Source: Lewinellaceae bacterium
Lineage (GTDB): Bacteria > Bacteroidota > Bacteroidia > Chitinophagales > Saprospiraceae
Assembly: GCA_020636045.1 (NCBI GenBank)
Contig: JACJYP010000002.1
Location: 359,501 to 423,500, forward strand
Reading direction: 5' to 3'
DNA length: 64,000 nt
Below the pieces are notes generated by a model. The model made no database searches, was not told the DNA's origin, and was given only the letters and a program-made list of their open reading frames with translations. The stretch's first letter is position 1, and each line of letters starts with the position of its first letter. This document shows positions 41,377 to 49,909 of this stretch, piece after piece. The position numbers and the translations under genes are program-made.

Positions 41377-42687
41377 TTAGCCCTGTCGCCATGCGTCGCG
41401 CTCCTCGCTCATGGCCCAGGCGGCGCCGTTGTTCTCGATCGCGTTGAACATCGGCAGCCAGTCGGCGGGGCCTGCCGAGAGCGTCAGGATCTCGTAGCGG
41501 CGCATTTTCAGGATGATATCGAGCGGGTTGATGAGCACGGGGCATGCCTCCACACAGGCATTGCAGGTGGTACAGGCGTGCAGTTCTTCCGGTGTGATGC
41601 GGTCAAACAGACTTTTCCCGTCGGTGTAATTTGCAGCGTCGAGTTTTTCCGTTTCCATTTTCCGGCCAACTTCCTCGGCGCGGTCGCGCACGTCCATCAT
41701 CACTTTGCGCGGCGAGAGTTTTTTCCCTGTCAGGTTTGCCGGACAGGCTGCGGTGCAGCGACCGCATTCCGTACATGAATATGCCTGAAGAATATTTCTC
41801 CGGCTCAGGGAAAACACGTCGTTGGCGCCGAATTCGGGCAGATCGGCAGCTGCGTCGCCTGCGGGCTGGTCGAGCCCCATCATGATCCGCACTTCCTTCT
41901 GGATCTCGGGCATGTTCTCCATTTCACCTTTGGGCGTCAGACGCGCATACCAGGTATTCGGAAATGCCAAAAGGATATGCAGGTGTTTGGAATAGGGCAG
42001 GTAGCAGATAAATCCGAATACGGTGATCGCATGCAGCCACCATCCGAAGCGCTCAATTGCCATCAACGCACCGTCGCCGAGCTGCCCGAACAGCGCCGGC
42101 CCGAGCCAGCTGCTCACGGCAAATGCCCCTGTCGGCCTGTAATGTTCCAGCCCGCGCGTCTGCAATACGGTATCCGCACCGTTCATGCTGAAAATGCCGA
42201 CGATCAGGATGATCTCGCCCAGCAGGATCAGGTTGGCATCGCGAAAAGGCCAGCCTTTCATTTCGGGTTTCCGGAATCGCGGTATCCGGAGCAGGTTGCG
42301 CCGGGCAAGAAATATGATCGTCGCAATAAACGCCAGCACCGATAAGACTTCGATAAAACTGATGACAAACGTGTAAAAACCGCCCAATGCAGAAGCGAAA
42401 AAGCGATGACTTCCGGAGAGGCCATCCACGAAGATCTCGATCAGTTCGATCTGCGTGATGAGAAACGCAACGTATATAAAGAGGTGCAGGAATGCCGGAA
42501 GCCAGTTTTTAAACATCTTTTGCTGACCCAGGGCCACGAGCAGTACATTGCGCCAGCGCTCGGCCGCGTGGCCTCCGATTTTTTCTGCCTTGCCCAGCCT
42601 GATATTGCGCCACACCCTGCCGTAACCTTTCCAGGCAAACCAACCCGTCACACCCAGTAAAAGAATAAAAAGGAGCGTTTGGATCAT
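41377..42687 (-). CDS. Membrane iron-sulfur electron-transfer protein (DsrMK/NarI-HdrD-like fusion)
   Basis: This 436-aa protein is read from ATG 42687 (MIQTLLFILLLGVTGWFAW). About five transmembrane helices (about 1-265, including His residues in ALGGFYTFVISFIEVLSV and FGWWLHAITVF) resemble a NarI/DsrM-type quinone-reactive b-type cytochrome domain. The C-terminal 150 residues carry two [4Fe-4S] motifs, CTECGRCTAACPANLTG and CTTCNACVEACPVLINP. The fused order suggests that it takes electrons from, or gives them to, the quinone pool and passes them to the CCG protein encoded next. It is the first gene of a three-gene operon. Confidence 0.88.
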   Translation of the reverse strand: MIQTLLFILLLGVTGWFAWKGYGRVWRNIRLGKAEKIGGHAAERWRNVLLVALGQQKMFKNWLPAFLHLFIYVAFLITQIELIEIFVDGLSGSHRFFASALGGFYTFVISFIEVLSVLAFIATIIFLARRNLLRIPRFRKPEMKGWPFRDANLILLGEIILIVGIFSMNGADTVLQTRGLEHYRPTGAFAVSSWLGPALFGQLGDGALMAIERFGWWLHAITVFGFICYLPYSKHLHILLAFPNTWYARLTPKGEMENMPEIQKEVRIMMGLDQPAGDAAADLPEFGANDVFSLSRRNILQAYSCTECGRCTAACPANLTGKKLSPRKVMMDVRDRAEEVGRKMETEKLDAANYTDGKSLFDRITPEELHACTTCNACVEACPVLINPLDIILKMRRYEILTLSAGPADWLPMFNAIENNGAAWAMSEERDAWRQG

Positions 42688-42795
42688 AATTTTTGATTTT
42701 CGGGCTAAAAATACAGCGCCGGAAACGGACTTTTGCAATCGAAATGATTCTTCACCTAAAAAGCCTCCTCCCGGGAGGCGATCAGGACAGGCTAT

Positions 42796-43296
42796 ATGAA
42801 AATTCTCGACGACCGGCAGATCAGGCAGAAGATCAGGCGCATTGCCATCGAAATACTGGAGCGCAATTTCGGCGAATCAGAAATCGTGCTTGCGGGCCTC
42901 AATAATAACGGCATGGGCTTTGCGCGCTTTTTGATGGACGAACTGACCCCGCTCGCCCCCAAGGGGGTGAAACTTTCCCTGACGCGCATCCGGCTAAACC
43001 CCGCCAACCCGGTCGAATACGACCCGGTGATTGAAATGTCGGCCGATGACCTGCGCGGCAAACCGGTGATCATCGTAGACGACGTGGCGAATACCGGGCG
43101 AACGATCTTTTATGCCGTGCAGCCGTTGCTCCGCGTGATCCCCAAGAAGGTGGAAGTGGCGGTGCTGGTGGACCGAAAGCACAAATCTTTCCCGGTCAAA
43201 GCCGATTATGTGGGGCTTTCCCTGGCCACAACCCTGCTCGAAGATATCGATGTCAGGATACTCGACGTGCGCGAAATGGCAGTGCATCTCAATTAA
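42796..43296 (+). CDS. PyrR-like phosphoribosyltransferase
   Basis: This 166-aa protein has the type I PRTase fold. The PRPP loop is VIIVDDVANTGRTIFYAV (about 92-109), and GLNNNGMGFARFLMDEL is the hood-side helix. The order and length resemble PyrR/uracil phosphoribosyltransferase. A role in pyrimidine salvage or in pyr-operon attenuation is the family expectation, but no pyr gene is nearby, so the exact role is open. It starts at ATG 42796. A 6-bp GC-rich hairpin lies just upstream (42763-42779) and the start has no Shine-Dalgarno sequence. It precedes nqrA but has a separate promoter after it. Confidence 0.83.
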   Translation: MKILDDRQIRQKIRRIAIEILERNFGESEIVLAGLNNNGMGFARFLMDELTPLAPKGVKLSLTRIRLNPANPVEYDPVIEMSADDLRGKPVIIVDDVANTGRTIFYAVQPLLRVIPKKVEVAVLVDRKHKSFPVKADYVGLSLATTLLEDIDVRILDVREMAVHLN

Positions 43297-43336
43297 GGCG
43301 TTATGACAGAAATCAAAATTCTTTTGCGGGAGATTG

Positions 43337-43368
43337 TTTTGCCATCAAAATAAAATGCCTTTCTTTTG
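43337..43368 (+). promoter_or_regulatory. Promoter of the nqr operon
   Basis: TTTTG (43337-43341), a 19-nt spacer and TTCTTTTG (43361-43368, one mismatch to TAnnTTTG) lie upstream of nqrA. It excludes the TTG at 43366 as start codon and supports the ATG at 43399. Confidence 0.65.
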
Positions 43369-43398
43369 CCCGACAGGAAAAGAATTGTTATAAATTTC

Positions 43399-44748
43399 AT
43401 GGGCAACAACATCAGCATTCGCAGAGGCTACGACATCCGACTCCAGGGCGCTGCCGAAAAAACCTTATCCGATATTCCTGTTTCCGACGTGGTCGCCATC
43501 AAGCCTCCCGATTTCAGGGCGGTCATACCCAAAATGATGGTAGAGCCGGGCGATGAAGTCCTCGCCGGGCAACCGCTGTTTTTCGACAAGAATCGTCCGA
43601 ACATTCGCTATGCTTCTCCGGTCAGCGGCGAGGTGGCCGATATCGTGCGGGGCGAGAAACGCCGTATCATGGAAGTGCGGATACTGGCCGACAAAGGAGG
43701 CATGCGTTATGTCGAATTCCCGAAGGAAGATCCGGAGGCGCTGCACCGCGAGCAGATCATTGACCGGCTGCTGGAAAGCGGCTGCTGGAATTATATCCGC
43801 CAGCGTCCGTATTCCACCGTTGCCGACCCCGAGAGTTTGCCCAAAGCCATTTTTGTTTCCTGTTTTGATTCCGCGCCCCTGGCGCCCGATCTGGATTATA
43901 TCAAGGACATGGAGCCCGAACACCTGAAAGCCGGTATTGCAGCGTTGAGCAAACTTTCTGACGGGAAAGTCCATCTGGGCCTTAAACCCGGCCAGCAGGA
44001 GGGCGATTTTCCGGGAACGCATACGGTCAATCACCACTTTTTCAGCGGGCCCCACCCGGCAGGCAATGTCGGCATCCAGATACACCACATCGATCCGATC
44101 GCCAAAGGCGAAACGGTCTGGTATGTTCATTTGCAGGACCTGCTGATCATCGGCCGCTTGTTCCTGGAAGGCCGGTATCGCGCCGACCGGGTCGTTGCGT
44201 TAACGGGCAGCTGCATGCTCAAGCCGCAGTACGTCAGGGTGATGACGGGGAGCAAACTGGGCGATTTCCTGAGCGGCCAAATGACCAGTGATCACGCTCG
44301 TGTGATCCAGGGCAATGTGCTGACCGGCCGGCGCAGTTCCGGCGACGACTTTCTTTCTTATTACACCAACCAGATCACCGCGATCCCCGAAGGAGATCAG
44401 CCCGAGTTTATGGGCTGGCTGCTGCCGGGATTGCAAAAACTCAGCCTGTCGCGTACCTATTTTTCCTGGCTGTTTCCGAAACGCAAATACGATCTGAACA
44501 CCAATATGCACGGAGAGCGGCGGGCATTTGTCATGACCGGGCAGTACGACAAGGTGTTGCCCATGAACATTTACCCCGTTCACCTGCTCAAAGCGATACT
44601 GGCAAAAGACATCGAGCGCATGGAGCAACTCGGCATTTATGAAGTGTCGGAAGAAGATTTCGCCCTTTGCGAATTTGTTTGCACCTCCAAGATCGACGTG
44701 CAGCAGATCGTTAGCGAAGGGCTAGAATATGTTCGCCTGGAAGGCTGA
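43399..44748 (+). CDS. nqrA: Na+-translocating NADH:quinone reductase subunit A
   Basis: NqrA is the peripheral subunit that binds ubiquinone or menaquinone in Na+-NQR. The 449-aa protein begins MGNNISIRRGYDIRLQGAAEK and shows KPPDFRAVIPKMMVEPGDEVLAGQPLFFDK (lipoyl-like fold), the GTHTVNHHFFSGPHPAGNVGIQIHHIDPI loop and the end CEFVCTSKIDVQQIVSEGLEYVRLE. Start ATG 43399 is supported by the promoter. It is the first gene of nqrA-ORF-nqrBCDEF-apbE. Unlike in most genomes a small membrane-protein gene follows it before nqrB. Confidence 0.96.
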   Translation: MGNNISIRRGYDIRLQGAAEKTLSDIPVSDVVAIKPPDFRAVIPKMMVEPGDEVLAGQPLFFDKNRPNIRYASPVSGEVADIVRGEKRRIMEVRILADKGGMRYVEFPKEDPEALHREQIIDRLLESGCWNYIRQRPYSTVADPESLPKAIFVSCFDSAPLAPDLDYIKDMEPEHLKAGIAALSKLSDGKVHLGLKPGQQEGDFPGTHTVNHHFFSGPHPAGNVGIQIHHIDPIAKGETVWYVHLQDLLIIGRLFLEGRYRADRVVALTGSCMLKPQYVRVMTGSKLGDFLSGQMTSDHARVIQGNVLTGRRSSGDDFLSYYTNQITAIPEGDQPEFMGWLLPGLQKLSLSRTYFSWLFPKRKYDLNTNMHGERRAFVMTGQYDKVLPMNIYPVHLLKAILAKDIERMEQLGIYEVSEEDFALCEFVCTSKIDVQQIVSEGLEYVRLEG

Positions 44749-44827
44749 CCCTTACTGACAGCATAACGCTTTGTGACATATTTTAAAAATATCCCCAAAT
44801 GGCAAGTGCATCTGAAATTCACCAGCA

Positions 44828-45181
44828 ATGACAACAGCAGCCAAGACGGTCTATTATTTCGGGTTTTACCTGCTTTTGCTGGGGCTGGGACTTGTGTTTG
44901 TCCCGAACCTGATCCTGACCCCATTTGGCTTTGAGGCTACCCGGGAAGTGTGGATACGTGTGCTGGGCGCCGTGGTTGTCAATCTGGGGGTATATTATGT
45001 CTTCTTGGCGCCTACCAATAACGAGGCGTTTTTTAAAATGACTGCATTTACCCGTCTGCTGATTATGCTGTGGTTTGCGCTCTTTGTGGTGTTGGATTGG
45101 GCAAAGCCTGCACTATTGCTCTTCGCTGCTGTGGACGTAGCAGGGGCCTTGTGGACATGGAATGCGTTGCGAAAAGGATGA
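44828..45181 (+). CDS. Small four-helix membrane protein inserted in the nqr operon
   Basis: I do not recognise this family. The 117-aa protein has four predicted transmembrane helices (YYFGFYLLLLGLGLVFVPNLI, RVLGAVVVNLGVYYVFLAP, FTRLLIMLWFALFVVLDW and ALLLFAAVDVAGALWTWNAL) and very few charged residues. It lies between nqrA and nqrB, 79 bp after nqrA and 110 bp before nqrB. The gap after it contains a copy of a dispersed element (45213-45232). It may be an Nqr accessory subunit or may have been inserted with that element. Neither can be decided here. Confidence 0.75.
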   Translation: MTTAAKTVYYFGFYLLLLGLGLVFVPNLILTPFGFEATREVWIRVLGAVVVNLGVYYVFLAPTNNEAFFKMTAFTRLLIMLWFALFVVLDWAKPALLLFAAVDVAGALWTWNALRKG

Positions 45182-45212
45182 ATGTCATTTCTATTCATAT
45201 AAAACCCCAGGG

Positions 45213-45232
45213 TATTTTTCAGACACACCCTA
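45213..45232 (+). repeat. Dispersed TTTTTCAGACRCACCCTA element
   Basis: The 20-nt TATTTTTCAGACACACCCTA matches the right end of the MITE-like element at 6291-6310 with one mismatch. It lies directly upstream of nqrB, between the extra ORF and nqrB. Confidence 0.55.
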
Positions 45233-45291
45233 AAGTTGCTGTTTCATTTAACCCACCGACCCTTCGGCGGAAAAGCAAAGTCAGATAAACA

Positions 45292-46449
45292 GTGAAATTT
45301 ATACGACGAATCGTTGACTCCATTAAGCCGCACTTTGAAAAAGGCGGGCGCTTCGAAAAATTACACCCGGCATTCGATGCGCTCGAGACCTTTCTTTTTG
45401 TGCCGGGTGAAACCACCTCTGGCGGCGTACATGTCAGGGATGCCATCGACCTGAAGCGCACGATGGTCACCGTAATCATCGCCTTGGTTCCCACGATGCT
45501 GTTCGGTATGTGGAATGTGGGCTATCAGCACCACCTTGCCTATGGCATGGAAGCCGGGCTGATGGATAATTTCATGTTCGGATTCTGGAAGGTGCTGCCC
45601 ATTATCGTGGTCTCCTATGCTGCCGGCCTCGGTGTGGAATTCATTTTTGCCGTTGTGAAAGGCCACTCCGTGAGCGAAGGCTATCTGGTGACGGGCCTGC
45701 TGATCCCGCTGACCCTGCCGGTCACTGTACCACTCTGGATGGTGGCGCTGGCGGCGATCTTTTGCACCTTGCTCGGCAAGGAGATATTCGGCGGTACGGG
45801 CATGAATTTCATGAATCCGGCCCTCCTGGCCCGTGCATTCCTGTTTTTTGCTTTCCCGGCCTATATGTCGGGTGATATCTGGACAGACCTTTCGCCGGAA
45901 GCCGGCCAGGCCATCGTGGATGCCTATTCAGGGGCCACCAACCTCGTTACTTTCGATACCAACCATACTTTGCTGCCCTCCGCCGGCGATATGTTCTGGG
46001 GCTTCGAACAGGGCTCAATCGGTGAAACCAGCGTGTTTGCCTGTCTGATCGGCGCCTTCATTCTGATCGCTACGGGGATCGGCAGCTGGAAGATCATCGT
46101 GTCGTGTTTTGCAGGCGCCTATTTTATGGGGTTGATCCTGAACGGGCTGGCGCCCGACGATCTGCCCATGCACTCCATGCATACTCCGGCCTATTACCAC
46201 TGGCTGATGGGGGGCTTTGCTTTCGGCGCCGTGTATATGGCCACCGATCCTGTCAGCGCCGCCCAAACCGAAAGGGGTAAGTGGATATACGGCCTGCTGA
46301 TCGGCGCATTTACCGTGATCCTGCGGGTATTCAATCCGGCGTATCCGGAAGGGGTTATGTTGAGCATCCTGTTGATGAACGTATTTGCTCCGCTGATCGA
46401 CCATGTGGTGGTGGAGCGGCACATCAAACGACGCCTGAAACGCGCATAA
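45292..46449 (+). CDS. nqrB: Na+-translocating NADH:quinone reductase subunit B
   Basis: NqrB is a membrane subunit that carries covalently bound FMN and riboflavin and forms part of the Na+ path. The 385-aa protein has about ten transmembrane segments. The FMN-attachment motif is SGATNLVTFD (SGAT, flavinylated Thr). The start is GTG at 45292, with the expected N-terminal amphipathic stretch (FIRRIVDSIKPHFEKGGRF). The C terminus is cytoplasmic and basic (HIKRRLKRA). The flavinylation Thr is the target of the ApbE enzyme encoded downstream. The element at 45213-45232 ends 60 bp before the start. Confidence 0.96.
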   Translation: MKFIRRIVDSIKPHFEKGGRFEKLHPAFDALETFLFVPGETTSGGVHVRDAIDLKRTMVTVIIALVPTMLFGMWNVGYQHHLAYGMEAGLMDNFMFGFWKVLPIIVVSYAAGLGVEFIFAVVKGHSVSEGYLVTGLLIPLTLPVTVPLWMVALAAIFCTLLGKEIFGGTGMNFMNPALLARAFLFFAFPAYMSGDIWTDLSPEAGQAIVDAYSGATNLVTFDTNHTLLPSAGDMFWGFEQGSIGETSVFACLIGAFILIATGIGSWKIIVSCFAGAYFMGLILNGLAPDDLPMHSMHTPAYYHWLMGGFAFGAVYMATDPVSAAQTERGKWIYGLLIGAFTVILRVFNPAYPEGVMLSILLMNVFAPLIDHVVVERHIKRRLKRA

Positions 46450-46496
46450 TTTTTAATCCTTAACCTGACTTATCACTAAATACAGGCCATTGCACC

Positions 46497-47213
46497 GTGC
46501 ATAGCAATCGATATACCTTTATTTACGCAGCGGTCATTTCCATCATTACCGCCGTGCTGCTCGCTTTTGCCTCCGAAGGGCTGAAGCCGGCACAGGAAGC
46601 CAATATCGCTCTGGACAACAAGTCCAATATCCTGCGATCGGTCCGGGTAGAAGAGACCGAACGCGCAGCGATCGAACAGATCTACGGAGAACGCGTTAAG
46701 TCAATAGTCGTAAACAGCAGGGGTGAAGTGCTGGAAAACGTCATTGCCGAAGACCTGGTCATGAAAAACGAAGTGACCAAGCCTGCCGCCGAACGCCACC
46801 TGCCGCTGTACGTCTACACCGACAAAAACGGCAAACCCTATTATATCGTACCGGTGCGGGGTGTCGGCTTGTGGGGACCCATCTGGGGGTATATTTCCAT
46901 CGAAAGCGATTTCAATACGGTGTATGGGGCTTTTTTCGATCACAAGTCGGAAACCCCCGGTCTTGGCGCCGAGATCGCCGAAAAGCCGTTTCAGGAGCAG
47001 TTTCGCGGAAAAAAGATCATGACAGACGACAACCGTTTTATTTCGGTGAACGTCGTCAAGAAAGCCGCAAAGGTCAGCTACGGCGACGAACACCGGGTCG
47101 ATGCAATTTCGGGCGGTACGATCACATCGACCGGTACCGATAAAATGTTGAAAAACTGCCTGGAACCGTATCTGGGCTATTTTGAAAAACTGCAATCACA
47201 GGAAAGTAAATAA
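46497..47213 (+). CDS. nqrC: Na+-translocating NADH:quinone reductase subunit C
   Basis: NqrC carries FMN bound to a Thr and faces the periplasm. The 238-aa protein starts with one transmembrane helix (YTFIYAAVISIITAVLLAFA). It has the FMN-binding domain (GVGLWGPIWGYISIESDFNTVYGAFFDHKSETPGLGAEI) and ends with the attachment motif ISGGTITSTG, where the family has S(G)AT. It is the target of ApbE. Its place between nqrB and nqrD is normal. The ATG follows the nqrB stop by 47 bp. Confidence 0.96.
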   Translation: MHSNRYTFIYAAVISIITAVLLAFASEGLKPAQEANIALDNKSNILRSVRVEETERAAIEQIYGERVKSIVVNSRGEVLENVIAEDLVMKNEVTKPAAERHLPLYVYTDKNGKPYYIVPVRGVGLWGPIWGYISIESDFNTVYGAFFDHKSETPGLGAEIAEKPFQEQFRGKKIMTDDNRFISVNVVKKAAKVSYGDEHRVDAISGGTITSTGTDKMLKNCLEPYLGYFEKLQSQESK

Positions 47214-47266
47214 TGCCGGGCCTGACCGTTTCTGTAAACCGTCAGCCTGCATAAAATAAAGGAAGT

Positions 47267-47944
47267 ATGAGTGTTGAAACCACAGTCGCCCAACCGGAAG
47301 TCAAAAAGAGCGAACCGCTGTTTTCGAAGAAGAACAGAAAGGTGGTCAGCGACCCGCTCGACGACAACAACCCGATCACCGTGCAGGTGCTCGGCATCTG
47401 TTCGGCCCTGGCCGTCACGGTGCAGGTGAAGCCCGCCCTGATCATGACCCTCGGGGTGATCTTCGTGTGCGCTTTTTCCAATCTCATCATCGCTCTGATA
47501 CGGGATACGATCCCCAACCGCGTGCGTATCATCGTGCAACTGATCGTGGTAGCCTTGCTGGTGACTATTGTGGATCAGGTGCTTAAGGCCTACATGTACG
47601 ATGTGAGCAAGAAATTGTCGGTATTCGTGGGCCTGATCATCACAAACTGCATCATTATGGGCCGCCTGGAAGCGTTTGCCATGTCGCAGCGCCCCTGGCC
47701 TTCCTTTCTCGACGGCATCGGCAACGGTATCGGCTACGGGGTCATCCTTGTAGTGGTGGCGATCTTCCGCGAGTTGTTCGGCTCGGGCTCCCTGCTTGGC
47801 TTCAAGGTTGTGCCGCAGTGGCTGTACGATATGGGCTATGTCAACAACGGCCTGATGGTGCTGCCCCCCGCAGCGCTGTTCATCATCGGCATATACATAT
47901 GGGTGCAACGCAGCCGCAACGCCAAACTGCTCAATGTGTCCTGA
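47267..47944 (+). CDS. nqrD: Na+-translocating NADH:quinone reductase subunit D
   Basis: NqrD is an integral membrane subunit that, with NqrE, binds an iron centre and lines part of the Na+ pathway. The 225-aa protein has six predicted helices after a soluble N-terminal stretch (SVETTVAQPEVKKSEPLFSKKNR). The family signatures CSALAVTVQVKPALIM and LIITNCIIMGRLEAFA hold the two cysteines (CSALA and TNC) of the interfacial iron centre. Start ATG 47267. Order nqrC-nqrD-nqrE is canonical. Confidence 0.96.
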   Translation: MSVETTVAQPEVKKSEPLFSKKNRKVVSDPLDDNNPITVQVLGICSALAVTVQVKPALIMTLGVIFVCAFSNLIIALIRDTIPNRVRIIVQLIVVALLVTIVDQVLKAYMYDVSKKLSVFVGLIITNCIIMGRLEAFAMSQRPWPSFLDGIGNGIGYGVILVVVAIFRELFGSGSLLGFKVVPQWLYDMGYVNNGLMVLPPAALFIIGIYIWVQRSRNAKLLNVS

Positions 47945-47996
47945 TGTGCAGGAAAATCGCTCTTCGTCCTGACGTTATTTTCAAAACGAGATAAAT

Positions 47997-48611
47997 ATGC
48001 AACACCTGCTCAGTCTTTTGGTAAAATCCATCTTCGTGGAGAATGTGATCTTCGCTTTCTTCCTGGGGATGTGTTCTTTTCTGGCAGTGTCCAAGAAAAT
48101 AAAAACGGCTTTCGGCCTCGGGTTGGCCGTCATTTTTGTGATGATCCTGACCACCCCGCTCAACTACCTGATCCTGACCTACATGCTCGGCGAGGGTGCG
48201 CTGGCGTGGATACACCCTTCGCTGGCGAGTGTAGACCTGACGTTTTTGTCTTTTATCCTCTTTATCTCCACCATAGCCGGCGCAGTGCAACTTGTGGAGA
48301 TGATCGTGGAAAAATTCACACCGGCGCTCTATAACGCCCTGGGCATCTTTTTGCCGCTCATTACGGTCAACTGTTCCATTCTCGGCACCTCCCTGTTCAT
48401 GCAGGAGCGCGAGTACAATTTTTCCGAAACCCTGGTATTCTCGCTGGGCGCCGGCATCGGCTTTTTCCTGGCCATTGTGCTGCTCGCCGCTATCCGCGAG
48501 CGCCTGCAGTATTCGAATATCCCCGAGCCGCTGAAAGGCCTGGGCATTGCCATGATCATCACGGGGCTGATGGGCATGGCCTTTCTGAGTTTTTCGGGCA
48601 TACAGTTGTAA
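47997..48611 (+). CDS. nqrE: Na+-translocating NADH:quinone reductase subunit E
   Basis: NqrE is the integral partner of NqrD. The 204-aa protein has six predicted helices and carries the conserved FLGMCSFLAVSKKIKTAFGLGLAV and the LITVNCSILGTSLFMQERE stretch, each with an iron-ligand cysteine. Both hold inverted copies of the cysteine half-motif also seen in NqrD, as expected for the internal symmetry of the pair. Start ATG 47997, 52 bp after nqrD. Confidence 0.96.
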   Translation: MQHLLSLLVKSIFVENVIFAFFLGMCSFLAVSKKIKTAFGLGLAVIFVMILTTPLNYLILTYMLGEGALAWIHPSLASVDLTFLSFILFISTIAGAVQLVEMIVEKFTPALYNALGIFLPLITVNCSILGTSLFMQEREYNFSETLVFSLGAGIGFFLAIVLLAAIRERLQYSNIPEPLKGLGIAMIITGLMGMAFLSFSGIQL

Positions 48612-48658
48612 GACAATGCCCGAACCGACAAGTTAAACCATCAAACATCTGACAGTAT

Positions 48659-49909
48659 ATGGTTCCCGTACTTACCAGCAGTGTTGTTGTTTTTATCCTG
48701 GTGATCTATTTGCTGGTCTTTCTTATCCTGACGGCAAAAGACCGCCTGCTGCCGCAGAAAGACGTGGCGATCGTTATCAACGGGAATGCGGATGCGCCGG
48801 TTGTGGTAAAACCCGGCAGTTCGCTTTTGTCGACACTGGCGTCGAACAATGTTTTTCTCGCATCTGCCTGCGGCGGCGGGGGCACCTGCGCCATGTGCAA
48901 ATGCCAGGTATATTCCGGCGGCGGCGACGTGCTGCCTACCGAAACCAATCACCTGAACCGCCGCGAAGTGCAGGAAAGCGTGCGGCTGGCCTGTCAGGTG
49001 AAAGTGAAGGAGGACATGGAGATCAAAGTGCCCGACGAGGTGTTCGGCGTGAAAAAATGGGAGTGCGCAGTGGTGTCCAACGACAACGTATCGACCTACA
49101 TCAAGGAGTTTGTCGTATCGCTTCCGCCCGGTGAATCCCTCAAATTCCGCTCGGGCGATTACATACAGGTGGACGTGCCTGAGACGACGATCATGTTTGA
49201 CAGAGACCTGTACAACATACCCGAAAAGTTCAAGGACGACTACGATAAATTCAGGATCTGGGACCTGAAGACGGTAGTGGAAGAACCGGTGTTCAGGGCC
49301 TACTCGATGGCCAATCACCCGGCAGAGGGAAATATCATGAAACTCAACATCCGCATCGCCACGCCGCCCTGGGATCGCGGAAAGAACGCCTTCGCCGATG
49401 TGCCGCCGGGCTATTGTTCTTCCTATATCTTTTCCCGGAAACCCGGCGACAAAGTGACGATCAGCGGGCCCTATGGTGAATTTCACATTAAAAATACGGA
49501 AAAGGAAATGGTGTATATCGGCGGCGGCGCCGGTATGGCACCCCTGCGGTCTCATATTTTCCACCTTTTTCACACGCTGAAAACGGGCCGAAAAGTATCG
49601 TACTGGTACGGAGCCCGCAGCCTGCGCGAGATATTTTACGAAGAGGAATTCAGGGCCATCGAGCAGGAATTTCCCAATTTTCGTTTCGAGATCGCCCTTT
49701 CGGAGCCGCTGCCCGAAGACAACTGGACGGGTTACACCGGTTTTATCCACAGCGTGGTGCTCAACGAATACCTGAGCAAACACCCCGAGCCGGAAGAAGT
49801 GGAATACTACCTCTGCGGACCGCCGCTCATGTTGTCTGCCGTGCAGAATATGCTCGACAACCTAGGCGTGCCGTCCGAAAACGTTGCATTTGATGACTTC
49901 GGCAGTTAA
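48659..49909 (+). CDS. nqrF: Na+-translocating NADH:quinone reductase subunit F
   Basis: NqrF is the NADH-oxidising subunit. The 416-aa protein has one N-terminal transmembrane helix (VPVLTSSVVVFILVIYLLVFLILTA), a plant-type [2Fe-2S] domain with CGGGGTCAMC and LACQV ligands (about 62-120), then a ferredoxin-reductase FAD domain (FRAYSMANHP, GYCSSYIFSRKPGD) and an NADH domain (YIGGGAGMAPLRSHIFHLF, YYLCGPPLM). Electrons flow NADH to FAD to [2Fe-2S] to the NqrD/E iron and on to the flavins. The last codons overlap the apbE reading frame. Confidence 0.96.
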   Translation: MVPVLTSSVVVFILVIYLLVFLILTAKDRLLPQKDVAIVINGNADAPVVVKPGSSLLSTLASNNVFLASACGGGGTCAMCKCQVYSGGGDVLPTETNHLNRREVQESVRLACQVKVKEDMEIKVPDEVFGVKKWECAVVSNDNVSTYIKEFVVSLPPGESLKFRSGDYIQVDVPETTIMFDRDLYNIPEKFKDDYDKFRIWDLKTVVEEPVFRAYSMANHPAEGNIMKLNIRIATPPWDRGKNAFADVPPGYCSSYIFSRKPGDKVTISGPYGEFHIKNTEKEMVYIGGGAGMAPLRSHIFHLFHTLKTGRKVSYWYGARSLREIFYEEEFRAIEQEFPNFRFEIALSEPLPEDNWTGYTGFIHSVVLNEYLSKHPEPEEVEYYLCGPPLMLSAVQNMLDNLGVPSENVAFDDFGS

